A stretch of DNA of 64,000 bases, taken from NCBI GenBank assembly GCA_030770545.1, contig CM061109.1, positions 13,686,001 through 13,750,000 of the forward strand, given 5' to 3'. This stretch comes from Macropodus opercularis. Taxonomy: Eukaryota > Chordata > Actinopteri > Anabantiformes > Osphronemidae. Position 1 is the stretch's first letter. Every line of letters begins with the position of its first letter. Shown in pieces: positions 1-12,880 of this stretch. A model generated the notes under the pieces. The model ran no database searches. It was not told where the DNA came from and saw only the letters and a list, made by a program, of their open reading frames with translations. A program made the translations under genes and the position numbers.

Positions 1-699
1 CCTGATGATTAGATTGTTCTGTTGTGTGAACACAACCTGTTGCATTTATGAAGCTTTCCTCATAACGCAGTCGCAGATTTATCCCTTGACTTTGGCTCAT
101 GGGTTTAGTGGCTGATCACAACCTTAGAACCAGACATGAGGCACAGGGTGAGGAAGGAAAAAGTCTTCTTCAAAAGAGGGTCTCCACAGGACGCAGGGAT
201 GATCGCACTCTGACACTGAGCACGGTGCAGCATGCCATCAGCTCTCTAATGGCATCTAACAAGGGAAAGGGAAGGAAATTCGACAGGCACATAAGCCAAA
301 AGTTCCCTAAAGCGCTTTGAGTGTGTGGAAACGAGTCCACAGCCGAATAAACGAATAACCAAACAGATCTTAGAACGTGTCACACACAAAAAAAGAGAGG
401 CTGAGTCAGAAAACTTCCTTTGAGCCGTCAACACAGCACATTTTCCAGACGCTTGTAAAAAAAAAAAAATTAAAAGGACCAAGCAAGACCCTGACAGGAA
501 AAACATGTCTGCTTTCAAAGAAAAACGGCCATTCTTGCTTTAAATGGTGACGGTTTTATCAGCGGTTTGCTATAACTGCACTCTAATGATAACAGCGTGC
601 TCAGCTGCGGGCTTGTCAGCTGTGTGGAGGGGTAACCTTATCAGGACATGCAAGGTGATAAACAAAGGTTATCAAGACACAGAAAGTGATAAACAGTAC
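1..699. other. mid1 intron, nothing else recognised
   Basis: This stretch lies downstream of the third mid1 coding exon in gene orientation and should be intron. A short A tract occurs near 458-470. No further mid1 exon, RNA gene or repeat was recognised. Confidence 0.6.
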
Positions 700-807
700 C
701 TTTCCCTCCTTTATCTTGGTGGCTATGATTTGTCTTCGCTGCTGTATGATATTAATCAGCAGGTCACACTCCTCCAGCAGCTTGTTTTCTTGTCGGGATG
801 CGTTTAC
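700..807 (-). CDS. mid1: mid1 third coding exon (coiled coil)
   Basis: This 108-base exon encodes 36 residues beginning VNASRQENKLLEECDLL and ending TKIKEGK, preceded by a GCGTAG acceptor and followed by a GTACTG donor. It continues the coiled coil and matches the mammalian MID1 exon in length and phase. The next expected exon (beginning VMRLRKLAQQ in human, from memory) was looked for in 1-697 and not found. Confidence 0.92.
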
Positions 808-3803
808 CTACGCAGGACACGCGAAACAGACAAAAGAAAGTCAGCGAGAGGAGCGTAATTTAGTTGCTATTTCAGAAGATGTGCATTACTAAGAGCACAC
901 ATCATTTATACAAACACCATGTGACAGAAAAAACACTGAATAATTTCTGTCATTTGAAAACCATCTTATTTTGGTCTTTTTATCCCAAACAGGTGCCTAA
1001 TCACAGTCAGTGTGCAGAGTTGAGTGATGACGGCAGTAATTAAGCACCAAAACCCGATGATGCAGAACTAGACTTGCCAGTTACTAAACCACAGTTTGTT
1101 TAAATAATGAATCAAAATCACTGTGGCATAAATACAACAATTAATTCACGCACAGTGAAAATATCACAGATCTGTAAATGTTCACTTTGCAGCAAACTGT
1201 GTATATTACAGGAATTATTGATCTCTAGACTAATGAGCACTTCATCTTGTTGACATGATGAAAAGCTGCTCCCAGACAGAGTCGTTCATCACAGACTCAC
1301 GGAGCTGTTACCCATGAAATGCCACAGAGGAGCGGCCGCCCCAGCAAACAAACAGCCTCACCTCCACGTGTTGGCAGGTTTGGATAAGTTTGCTCATCAG
1401 ACTTTCCAACTCACTGGTCCTCTTGATTAGACTGCTGAGGTTGGAATCCAAGGCTTGCTGCAACACAAAATTGAAAATGTTTCATTCCACACTGTCTCCA
1501 TCAGCCGACTAAATAGTGGAGGGGAGCTGTGTGAACGGGAATAAGGCCCATAAGGACCATATCTGGCTCAGGAGAGAATAAACAAGGCTGGATATGACTG
1601 GCTACGTTTGGCGGCTGATCAGCGCCGAGCCCCCTCCAGTCCTCCCCCTGTGCCAAAGATCCCATCATGCTGCCTGCTGGGGCCACAGAGCTTAGCAGAG
1701 CATCTGCCAGTGATTTGGACAACTAAACCCTGGCTGTGTTAATCACTGACTCACATCAAAGGCGTATGTTTCAAACTTAATCTCTGACTGTAATTGGTTA
1801 GCACTGGATGAACATGTACTCACAGTACAAAATGTCAAAGTATAAGTTCTTCTTAAATAAAACACTAAATTATGACTAATAAGTATTTCAATTAAAGTCT
1901 ACTTCAACTAATATTTTTTAATACATTGAAAGCTTTTTACTGAATTATATAAAAGATAAATTCTTTAATATGATATGTTAATATGAATTAACATTTAATT
2001 TTTTAACATTTAATTCCTCACATGTCCTTCAAGCTGCACTATACTGGGAATAACAGGGCAAAACTTTATAAAGGAACTGATGTATGAGGTGGTTTCAAAA
2101 TTCCTTTTCTCTCCATATGCTGAAAGCACAAAGTCCTTAAATATTTCAAAAACACCAAAAATATCCTTGAGCCATTGTTGATGAACTGTGCAAAAAGCCG
2201 AGGAGGAGAAACCCAAAGCTTAAAGCTCAAAAGGTGGGAGACCTGTCTCATGTTAGGTGTTTCACATTGTGATTTTATAAGTCATGTGCGTCACGGTGTC
2301 CTAAAATAGCAACAGCTTTATTTTACTGCTCTCTAAGATATGATTTATTCATATGGACGGGAAAATGACAAAAGCCAATGCAGCCTCTGGGATGTAGGTA
2401 GGACACAGTACACTTATATATTTATATCAAAATGAGCTTTTGAAATTCAAATGTTTTATTAGTAACACACCAGCAATACAAAACAAGTGAAACAGAAGAT
2501 GAGCAAAGGAGAAGACTGGAAGATGGCGAGACCAAGAGAAGCTGCGCCATTAATGCTGGCGTTTAGACCACCAGCATAGGAGTCTTTCCTAAAATCATTT
2601 AAAGCTGATGAGAGGAAAGAATCGTGAATGCTTCTGGTACCAAACCTTTGCTTTGGCCAGTCTCTCTTCCTTCCTCTCACAGGTCACTGTCAGCACTTGG
2701 ACTTTTATCCTGTGTTAACATTAGAAATTGTGTCCATTGTCAAAGGTTGCCGCTCCATCCTGTGAACACCACAGGTCCCGTTGAACATGTGCAGTTTCTA
2801 CTTTGTTGGACTTTTAGCTTTTCTTGAATTTCACTCGTCATAGTAGATGGACAACACGTTTTACATCCACACTGAGTGTTGTCTAACTCTGCCTATACCT
2901 ACTCATTCACAATTTCAAATCAAAATCATCGTTGTTGTTTTTTCAATCTTTAGATTTCAATGAAATAAAACATTCATTTAATCTGAGTCTGTGTAAATGC
3001 GTCCAGCTGACTCAAACGGATGCACAACCTGCTTTTACCGTAAATGCATCCTGTTCTTTGTACACACTGCTAGAGCTGCAGAGACATCTCACAATCAAAG
3101 CAAACAACTCGTGGGTTGTAGGGTTGTATTTCTAAATAAAGGGCTGATAAAGGATAACTGTAAATACAGGCTAGAGACTCTGCACTTAACTTTATGGAGC
3201 AGTAAAGAAAATGAGAACTCAGATACTTACTAAGAACTCACACTACTACACTAAGTGCATGCATCACTACACTGTGCCCTCAGCTTCATTACGTGTGTGT
3301 AATAACATTTCTGCTCCTCCCTTCACTTCCCAGCTTCTGGACTGAATTGCTAAACAGATGACTCCTGTATGAGTTTCAGCCTTCAAGGTGAAGGTTGACT
3401 TGTGATGCACAGTGTTTTGTGGACACAAATAAAGCTACACAAACTACAAATGACTTTCAAGAAAGGACGTTTGTATGTTGCTTTGACTAGACGCACGTGG
3501 AAGCACTGTGGCTCTTCAGTGTAATCTCCTTCCACAGACAACTTTCTCTTCATTGTAGCTGCATGTTCTTACTTTATTTGCACAGTTTAGAGTTATTAAG
3601 CTAAAATCTATCTAAAATTATGATTCAAATGCGGTTATTTTGTCAACAACTCAGGGTATGTTCCTTAACATGCAGTGGGCTAAATGTTATTCCCCTGCCC
3701 ACGCAGTGCATGCTGGGATGTGCTCTGACCTCTCTGCCAAACAAAGGCACAATGAATAGATATATAACACCAGATCAGGATAATGCCCAAACCAGACTGC
3801 ATT

Positions 3804-3838
<35 letters not shown>

Positions 3839-6405
3839 GTTGCTATAAACATATAAACCCAACAGCTATGAACCAGCTCAGCTGTCTGCCACCTGGGTTC
3901 TGCCCTGAGTCACGGGGGGGGGGGGACTCTGCTAATGATGACTGCTGCTTCCTCTGTCACTCGAGACTTCCAACAATGCAGCTAACTGCGTGTAATATGA
4001 GGTCAACGAGATGAAACAACAAATGAAGACATAAATTAGACTGAAAAAAATAAATAAATGAAGACATTGTAAAGCACAAAAAACAGATCACAGCTTCTTA
4101 GGCCTATTAGAAGATAGAGAATAAAAGATGCTTTTCATGTCTTTAAGCACTTTAATGAGAATGAGAGAAGAGAGAACACCATAACTACTCAAAATAATAA
4201 AAACACAAAGCAGTACCGACTGCTTGTCTCATGTCATTCACACTGTGCGTTTTCTAAGAGGAGCATGAGTTGAAACCTCAAAATGACTGGGTTTGAATAA
4301 ATGTGCCCCTGCATGTGTAATTAAAGAAATAATGCTGATCACCTGGTCTGTCTCCTGGTGAGAATGATCACGTCCCACACAGAGAAAGCGGTCAGGAGGT
4401 TTCTGCACAATGACAGCATGATCAAACAAAGGAGAGAGGTTAAGATTCGTCCTCCCACCCAGCTTGCCAAAATGCTTCAAAAGGTTGTTTGCATCCCAGT
4501 TTCACTGTGACCGAGCTTTGTGCAGCAGAGGGACAGCCACAAAAGGGTCTCAAGTGTTACTTGTGATACAGTAAACCATCCTTTTGTGAGTCATGCATGA
4601 ACACTGTGAGTGTTTGTGAAAACAAGGAGGGCCATCATTTCTAGTTCATGCAGTCTGGGCCATGCATTTTTCTAGTCAAAGCCTGGGATGATGCAGCTGA
4701 GCGATACCCAAACCAAAAGCACACATCTTCATCTTTCTTTGCTCCTTTACATCAAAAGTGTTATTTTGTGAAACTCTGCCGCTTGGCTATAAAACGATCC
4801 GGCCACGCATCCGGCGCTGCGATAGTGACCTGCTCCTACTCACATCATAAAAGCTAAGTCATGTCTGCAGCAGAAGGAATGCGGGGCCACCTTTTAAAGC
4901 TCCAGCTAAGGGCATCTTCTCATGCCTTATTGATGTCAGCCCATCCGCTGAAAGTGAGCAGCTCTACTTCACCTAAAACTGTGAAAGCAGTCTCTCGCAC
5001 TGGGTGTCATAACATTTAAGACGGGCCAAGTGAGAGACATCTTGCCACTCACTTCACTGGGTGCTCCATCTAGATTTATTTAACACAAATGTGCTTCTTA
5101 TGATGAATTTCAAAAGAAAAGCCTGTGGTTTGCAATATTCTTACACTTACACAGTCCATAAAAAAGGCCCAAACCCAATCACTTCCACTGAAGACAAATA
5201 CCTTTAAAAATAAGCTATGAATGCGTAGTAATAATGTTTAATTTAATATCCCAGTGGGACGCTGTAGTTTATAGTAGTCACAGCTCAAATGAGACTAAAT
5301 GTGCATTTGTGGAAGATGTTTGTAGTCGCTGACAAATATTTATGTCAAAATGAACGAACGTGTCTATTTTACTCATGTACATGCACACAACGGTGACATA
5401 TTCATGAAGTTTAACCTACAGTAGCAGACTGTGTCAGGATTTGTGCACTAATTGATATAATAATGAATAATTGGTTTCATTCTTTTCATGGAACATTTGG
5501 CTTCAGGCGAAAGAGTATTAACAATGAACATCCAAGTGAAAATCTTTATCTGCTCCTGTAGGTTTGTTTAAATATAATATTTGTTCACTGTTGTATTGTG
5601 GTCGGTCTGTGCACACATTTCCACATCACTAAACACAAAACTGCACAACTACGTGTGTTTTTCAATAGATTATTAAGCGTTTGTGCATTTGTCAGGTAAG
5701 AAGAGTGTTTCTGAACATTCAGACTAGACCATGTCTCACCTTGAGTTTGTCATAGCGATCACTGAGCGCTGCGACTTGGTGGTCTCGGTGCCGTCCGACC
5801 AGCTTACACAAAGCGCAGATCAACTGTTCATCTGTCACACAGTACATGTTGACCTTCTCATCCTCGTGCTCCAGACACATCAGCCCCCGCAGGTGGGAGT
5901 CCAGCAAAGGCTCGATTAGACGGTGGCCCGTGAAAGGCTTCTTGTTGGGGTGGGTGGCCTTGAGACACTCATCGCAGTACGACACCTCGCAGGTTACGCA
6001 GGTCTTCACAGCATCCTGCGGAGGGTCCTGCTCACAGAACTGGCATTGCACCCGGTCACCGGGAGATGTCATGGCTTTCCTGTCGGGGACGGCTCGCTCA
6101 CGCCGGGTCTCGTTAGGGGAATTAGGTCCACTCAGAGAAGCCTTCTGGTAGCGGTCTATAATGTTCTGCAGGGTCACGTTGCGTTTGAGTCCTTCTAGAC
6201 CCCTCTGGTTCAGGGTGATGACATAGCGACAGGTCGGGCACTGAAAGGCACTGATGGACTGAATTGGCTCGCTGGGCGTGCAGTGAGAGATCAGGATCCG
6301 ATGGGCACAGTTGAAACAAAGGCTGTGAGCGCAGGGCAAGAGCAGCGGGTCCTCAAAGAGCTCCAGACAGATTGGGCAGGTCAGCTCCGACTCCAGCGTT
6401 TCCAT
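700..6405 (-). CDS. mid1: mid1 (TRIM18) E3 ubiquitin ligase, 5' part of the gene, three coding exons
   Basis: Coding exons on the minus strand are 6405-5740, 1457-1362 and 807-700, giving 222+32+36=290 codons with every join in phase 0. MID1 is a TRIM-family RING ubiquitin ligase that binds microtubules and targets the PP2A catalytic subunit through alpha4; human mutations cause Opitz G/BBB syndrome. Visible order: C3HC4 RING (from C10/C13, with C25-H27-C30-C33), B-box 1 (CQFCEQDPPQDAVKTC), B-box 2 (CLEHEDEKVNMYC to RHRDH), then coiled-coil start. The linker and coiled coil (KLIQTCQHVE, VNASRQE) fit MID1 better than its paralogue MID2, which I recall with IQICQQVE. The start is the conserved METLESELTCPIC. 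The COS box, FN3 and SPRY exons must lie beyond the left edge, so the gene is cut by the window, not broken. Confidence 0.95.
1362..1457 (-). CDS. mid1: mid1 second coding exon (coiled coil)
   Basis: This 96-base exon encodes 32 residues (QALDSNLSSLIKRTSELESL and on to KLIQTCQHVE), flanked by a TTGTGTTGCAG acceptor and a GAG|GTGAGG donor. It is the start of the MID1 coiled coil that mediates dimerisation. Heptad-like Leu/Ile spacing is visible. The match to MID1 over MID2 is clearest here. Confidence 0.93.
3805..3835. repeat. (CA)n microsatellite
   Basis: About 15 uninterrupted CA units in a mid1 intron; likely length-polymorphic. Confidence 0.97.
3914..3925. repeat. poly(G) run of 12
   Basis: Twelve consecutive G residues in a mid1 intron. 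Such a run is prone to length error in sequencing. Confidence 0.9.
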
Positions 6406-6461
6406 CTTCAGTCAACACAAAGAGGGGTGGTCAGCGAAATCCAGGGAAGCTGATCAGCTAT
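5740..6461 (-). CDS. mid1: mid1 first coding exon: RING and both B-boxes, with short 5' UTR
   Basis: The coding part is 6405-5740 (222 codons) and ends KLK before a GTGAGA donor. Upstream of the ATG, 56 bases of 5' UTR run back to a good acceptor, TCTCTTTCGCAG ending at 6462, so translation begins in an internal exon and the promoter-bearing exon(s) lie further right. This exon carries the entire zinc-binding part of the protein. An in-frame readthrough would add only VRHGLV before a stop. Confidence 0.93.
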
Positions 6462-9400
6462 CTGCGAAAGAGACATGGAAAAGAATCAGAAAGTGGCAGC
6501 AGCTATGCTTGGTTTAACTATTAGAAGAAAAGTAAAAAAAAATCAATATAAAGCATTTAGTATATGTTTTACTACTAACAGTCACTGGCTACTGCTGCTG
6601 AGAATATGTCAATGTATGTTTAAAAAACAAAAAGTGAATTTTGTACATGAACCTACATTTTCCACCACTAAACATGCATCATCCATATTCTATCTTTATT
6701 ACCAAAAACTTATGATAATATAAACTAAATTATTCATGTCCATGTTCAGAGAGACTCATTTGATTTCCCTCCCAAACTCAGTAAGAAATATGAATATAAA
6801 TATTATGTAAATAGTTGTAAGGAATATGTGATTATGGAAATGTAGCAAATTTAGAAAACTCTAAAATTAGCCGTTGGAACAAAAGCACATGTTTGCATAC
6901 GATGCATAAATCAGACATTGTGTTCGCTCTATTTGGCTGAACTCACAACCTAAAGAATGTACCAGCGGCTCATTTTAATTTGGCACAGGCACAGTGTTGC
7001 CTGTCCCCATGTGTCCTCTCTATACTGTAGTCCGCAGGCCAGCAGGCCACTGAGGACTGACAGCTCAGCCAAGCAGAAGTCTATTGGCCTGCTTGCTGAT
7101 GGCTGGGGCTCCGCACCATCACAGACACTGAGCCTTTGTTCCAGGCCAGTCAGACACCCCAGCTGCGAGTGGACACACTGTGCTCACAGCGTCTCTCTAT
7201 GGGAACTCTCTACCTCCACTCATTATGTGTGAAGAAGGCATAAAGCTCATTATGAGGACAGTTGGACACAAGTAGCCTTTTGAAGTAGTGAGGATACAGG
7301 CCTGGGTTTGTTCTTTTTTCTGATTCAAATCTCCACAGACCTTTGTCTGTCCCACTGTACTGTACACGACAAGAGCTATTTGTTGCACTGCTCTCTTGTG
7401 GCTATGACGCATCTCCAGGCCTTTGTTTCTCTGCTATTATACTCTTCAGCGACAAGGCGCAAATGCAGGTGTCTAGACATTTTCCTCAAGAACCTAACAC
7501 GACCTCTGCAAATGTGCAAACCCTTCAGTCTGACTAAATATATGCGATGTTACACATCCGGCACTGATCTCTTTCCGATGTCCAGTCACTCTTAATGTTT
7601 TGCACTTTGCTGCAGTTCATATCTGGAAGTTGCAACATGAACTCAACTGTTTGATTGATGTAAGTAATTGTCATCGGCCTCGTGTCCGTTCACTATAAGG
7701 ACCCTTAACAGTAAATAAACAGTGGCACATGTCATTAAGCAAGGAATTGAGCACGGGGCGGCTCATCGCACTGCCCACCATGACGCCCATTAGTCCAATG
7801 AGCCTTTACTCAGACCATCACAACGCGAAGCTGCAACATAGCGGCTTGTGAAGTGTGGTCAAACAGCTTAAGCTGCCCTAAATACACACGGAATAAAAAG
7901 CTTTGTATGGCAAACACATTGTGAAGACGCTAATGATGTCACTGTGGTGTAAAACGCCCCAACGTTTGTAAGATAACACAAACTGCAATACAGCCCCGAG
8001 TGCATTACGCCTCCTGAAAGCTCTCCCATTCATACACACTTTACCTACCGATGGATTTCGCCCCGCTTTGCACGGTCCAGACATTTCTGCTTAAGAAAAA
8101 CTTCTGACCTGAATCATGAAAACATATTTGTGACAACAAATGCACCCGCTATGACTCCAGCACGCTGTAGACGGCCATCCAGATGGCAGACTCCTTCAGC
8201 CCCAGTAATCCTGCAGCAGAGCTGTCATTAAGCAAGAGGTTGAGCAAGAGGTAGCAAGCACAACAGGAAAAGTTGCCCGACAATTCCAGGAAAGCCAGCT
8301 CCACCTACAGCTGGAGCGCTGGCCAGTACTGGAAGAGAGAGAGAGAGCGGACAACAGCAAGAATCCGAGAGGGGGAGAGGGAATCAAAATCAGTACATGA
8401 GCAGAGGCACAGTCCATGTCCTCACAGGCGTGTTAGTGTCCCCCTCCGCCCTGCCCGTTCAGAAACTCAGTTCCAGGCTCCTGTGCGACCATCCCTCTGC
8501 TTTCAGCAGCATAATGTCAAGGATTGGAACTTTGCTTTGCTGAGCCACTAGGGACAGAGAGAGAAAGACACACAAATAGACGAGAGGCAGTCTGACAGGC
8601 AGCCAAAGTCATCAGTGACGTGGGACAGAGCTGTGTGACAATAATCACACATCTATATAGTGTCTGTCCAGAAGCTCATGAAGTGACGCGCAGCATGTCC
8701 AGAGACATCCATGAAGTCCCACAAGCTGTAGAATTACAGTAAACTAAGACTACACCTATCTTAAAAAGTATCAAAAGTCTACACTGACATGCAAGAGGAC
8801 AAATAAAGACAAGACACTGCGCTGCGTCACGTGCAACATCCAAGTCTGTCCCAGTTGGACCGGTGATGGGAAACACCGAGGTGCCATCTGCTTACCATGT
8901 GCCTGTACTTCTAGACCCCCCCCCACTGTGCTCCGTTTGAATCCTGCCATCAGTCAAAGGAGTCCCCTGAGTGGAGATCCTCTCTGACAGACAGATACAA
9001 ACTGTAAGACATGCTGAGGCTCAGACAAAGCGATGGGAGTGAGCTGTGCTTGGGCGATGGGAATGTGACAGGTGTTCCCCCGTTTTCATCTATGTAACGT
9101 CTCCAAATGGGTGGAACTTAGTGACATGAGATCAGTGAATTTATATTATTAAAACTGGTGAATGTTGAAAAATCAACGCTCAATAAGCATAATGACCCAC
9201 AAACGATCATGTCTACGTGCTACCCTAACAGCCGCGCTTACTGCTCTAATCCAGAGTCCGCATGCAGGTCGTCCTCTGGGCGGCATTGACTTTATGTGTG
9301 GCACAGAGAATAACTGTACAGTATAACTCAGGATGCTTAATGCCAAGTATTAGCAGAACTGGCAGCTGTGAGAGCCGTGTGGCACTGAAGTGATGCACCT

Positions 9401-11935
9401 CAGTACTTAACATTTGGAGTTTTATTTGATTAGGAAGTAATGGGTCATTCAGAGATGAAACAATTACAATGTCTTCGATAGGAAGACAATTTCCTGCTCA
9501 AGCACTTCCTAATCCTTTCGGTTATGGTCTTTTATCACTCTTAATGATGGCTCTGAACCACATATTCATCTTCTGATAGAGTGTGATTGCGCTTTGTCTT
9601 CTTTCCTGGGGCAGACACCTAACATATTTATCTGTAATCCTGTCTTCGCAGCGTGGCTGTGACCAATGAGTGGCCTGTTGCTGCTCCCTAAGCAGCCAGC
9701 TCAACAGTGGCCCACTCCAGCCTAATGTAATTTACAGCTGTAGCTGCAGCAGCCAGCTGATTAGACTGACAAATCTACCTGATCTGCAGCTGTTCACATT
9801 ACTGAGATTAGCTTAGCGGAGCCTGGCCCTGGCCACAACCCATTATTATGGTGGGTAAGTTAATTACCAATCTAAACACTGGTCCTGGACGTGGAACTCG
9901 TCTGTCACACAGGATTACGTGGAAAGGAAAGAGTCTTATAAGTTATGCTGCGCACTCATCTGGCAAACTCCTGGCAATACATATTAAACGGTAATCAAAG
10001 CAACAGACGCTCAAATCAACTTTACATTTAGATGCTTGGGCTCCACACCCCAGTGAGTGGTAGTGATTTAATGAAGACACACATTAAGCAATAGCTGCAG
10101 TTCACAGCGAGCGTGTTTTAAACGGATCCGAAGGTCTAAACGCCTCTGAAAGCTCTCTCTGCCCACCATTTGCACAGGTCATCCACGGTCACCATCAAAA
10201 GTTTCCCCACACTCCTGTTTCCTCTCTGCGGCTTGGCAGGTGGCATCAGCGGGGAAACACCATCATTTCCACGACCACAGGCACTTCACAGAAAGTGGCT
10301 TTCAAAGCATGTGACTGCAGCCTGCTGCATCAAAGTTCACGCTGAGGAAATGTCCCAGAGATCAAAACCAGGCACAAGACGCCGGCGTCTGTTAAAATCA
10401 AAGTAAAAGCCACCACCCGCTTTGTTTACCCGCTCACTTCATGTGTGAACAGGCCATTCGTAAATGTCAGCCGAAAAGAATGGGCCTTTATTGCCGGGAT
10501 AAACACTCAAAGAGCGACATCATGTGGCTGGTTTAGGTAACACCCCAGTTCATGTTTACTGGGAGGTGTCGGAGAAATTCCAAAAAGCTAAATGTTGTAA
10601 TGATCATAAAAATAACTCAAAGTATGTTCAAAAGCTGATTTAGACGGATTATACCTGTATATTTATTTCTATATTCATCACGATCCTACAAACCAATTAG
10701 TGTCAGAAATGAAATGTTTCTGTGCTCCTGTAAACCTCAGGACGGTCACATTTCTTCATAAGGACCTACACGTGTGTTACCATGGCGACAGCACGCTGTC
10801 TATTTGTCACGCTAGTAATGAAAGGCAGTGAGCTCTGGTGGGAAGATGTCTGACATTCCTCCTCAGAGGGGCCAGATAAGTTACTAATTAATCGGGAGAA
10901 TGACAGACTCGTCCAAGTTTTACTCTTCATCAGCCTCGTGTACGCACAGGCCTGTCCACATGAACAGTTCTGCCAGAGAATATTAGTGCACGTCTGTATG
11001 TTTCATCTCATCTGCTGAGTTAAAGGTAATTTAGGTCAGGAGACTACCAGACTGTGGATAGAAGGTTTTAACTAAACGTCTGTGGCTGTATAACCAGATA
11101 AATGATATCTATTACATAGCCCATTTAGAAGAACAGTACATGGGATATTTAATAAAACATACCAGCTGCTACTCCCACTCTCTTTGGTGCATTTTTAATC
11201 ACCTCCTCACTTAGTCATCTTATCCCTGAAGTATTATCCGCACACACAGCATGAAGGAATTTATGAACGCAACAAGGCCAAACAGCCTCGGCACTTGTGC
11301 AGAACTCTGCCTGGAGCCTTGGAAACATGTGATGACACAGTGTTTTGGTTGCCAAACACAGAGGTGCAGGATGGTAAAAGAATGACCCGCTGAACTTACC
11401 CGCCACATGATGACGTCCATAAAGAGATGAGAGACGAAAGAGACACTTTTCTAGTCAGCCTCTCGTGTTACTCGGGAACTTTTTGTCTGTGAAACCCTGT
11501 TCTCTCAGGCGTTCACTAAAAGCAGTCAGACAGTAGAAACCTTCCGCCCTTTTTTCCTCCTCTCACTGAGACTGCACCTATCCCATCTACAGACAGTGGG
11601 CTGCAATTTATGTGTGGGCCAATCAAATAAAAGGGGCAGGACGGCTAGTTTTGGTCTGTCACTCAAGACTATCAGAGCAGTGAGTGCACACCCCCAAAAC
11701 AATCAGTGCACAAAAACACGTATCCTCATATTTACACGTCGTCATAATGATATTTACAGGATTACTGGGCCTGTGAAGAACACACAGCCAACGGCGTAAG
11801 AGTGTCCGCAAAAACGCATCAACTTTCTCAGAGGGATCACACCCTTCTTGTTTTTCTTATAGAAACACACAGGAATGTTTTGTGGTTACTAAGAAACATT
11901 GCAGAGATAGTGTTGAAAGTTGTCTGACAGTGCCA

Positions 11936-11993
11936 ATGGATGGATGGATGGATGGATGGATAGACAGACAGACAGACAGACAGATAGGTAGAC
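11936..11993. repeat. compound tetranucleotide microsatellite (TGGA)n(GACA)n
   Basis: About six TGGA/GGAT units are followed directly by about six GACA units. Confidence 0.95.
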
Positions 11994-12498
11994 TTAAAGG
12001 TGTTACCTAAGGTGACCTTGTTGCCTTTTCTCTCTAAGTAAAGCCAACGTTTCTGTTCTGCGGTAGGACCACAGCGCATACGACATGGATTGATTTGGAT
12101 TGCTACACAGACCCCTGCCAGGAATCCTCGTGTTTCACTTTAGCCTGCGGGTTCAATAAAGCATTAAAATGAAAGGTGAGAGCAATGAAAACAACTTAGA
12201 GCCTTTAGTTTGCCAAGGCAGACAGTGGTTGGAAATGTCAGAAACCTAATGCCTGTTTGACGCTCTTTGCATACTGTGCAGGGCAGAATCTTATGCAACA
12301 AAGGATGAAAAGTCATCATTTATTGGGAAAGGAATACTTTTCAAAAAGGTTGTATTCGACCAAACGCAGAGAAATCATTTGCAAAATTTCTAACACAGAG
12401 AAAAACACCCAAAGGTCCTCAAAGCCACAATAATAGTCTGAAAAGTGCTAAAGGACGCTTTCAAGTGTCACCCACAGCAAGCACAGATCATCCCTTAC

Positions 12499-12880
12499 CT
12501 CGCAGTCTGTTAGTCAGTCAATCAGACAGTCCATACTGCGAGTGACAGAGGAATACGAAAATAAAGCCCAGGAAGAGAAAACAGCGACTTTCCTCAGAAG
12601 CCTCCCTTTTAGCTCCTACTTTCTGCTAGGCTCTGCTGCCTCGTCTGCCTCCCTGCTATCTCTGAAACTCTCCCCACACAGCTACTTCTTCTGTAATCCT
12701 CTCTAAAGGAAGCCAAAACTGCTCCAAATGGTTCAACCAGGCGTCGACTTCTCAGGCTTTTCCCTCTTTGTATTATTTTGTTGGCTGGGATCATTAAATT
12801 TGTCCCATGAGAACGTAAGGAGGTAAATAACCCTCCTCCTTCCTGTGGGAGGCTGTCAATCACGTCTGATGATGTGGTTG
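12499..12880 (-). promoter_or_regulatory. candidate mid1 noncoding first exon and promoter
   Basis: On the minus strand a strong donor (CTGCGAG|GTAAGG, exon end 12499) closes a stretch with no long intron-like AT tracts. A CCAAT box in minus orientation (ATTGG on plus, 12919-12923) lies just upstream. Joined to the acceptor at 6462 this would make a spliced 5' UTR for mid1. Mammalian MID1 is known to use several widely spaced first exons. The right boundary is a guess; only RNA data would establish transcription. Confidence 0.25.

Larger units (their letters stand above)
1458..5739. other. mid1 intron between first and second coding exons
   Basis: The 4.3 kb intron is AT-rich and holds a (CA)n microsatellite (3805-3835) and a 12-base G run (3914-3925). 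The short ORFs inside have no recognisable similarity. I see no other gene. The 554-base intron at 808-1361 is likewise featureless. Confidence 0.7.

Noticed and set aside
3680..3862. ORFs across (CA)n repeats with Thr-His or Cys-Val runs
   Set aside because: They are translations of microsatellites (also at 16.8 and 22.05 kb).
5719..6405. Assigning the RING/B-box gene to MID2 (TRIM1) and the PDZ-FERM gene to FRMPD3
   Set aside because: These are the paralogues on human Xq22, so a duplicated block was possible. The coiled-coil (KLIQTCQHVE) fits MID1, the PDZ start (PPAPRKVEMRRDP) and KIKETTV fit FRMPD4, and arhgap6 lies between, as on Xp22.2.
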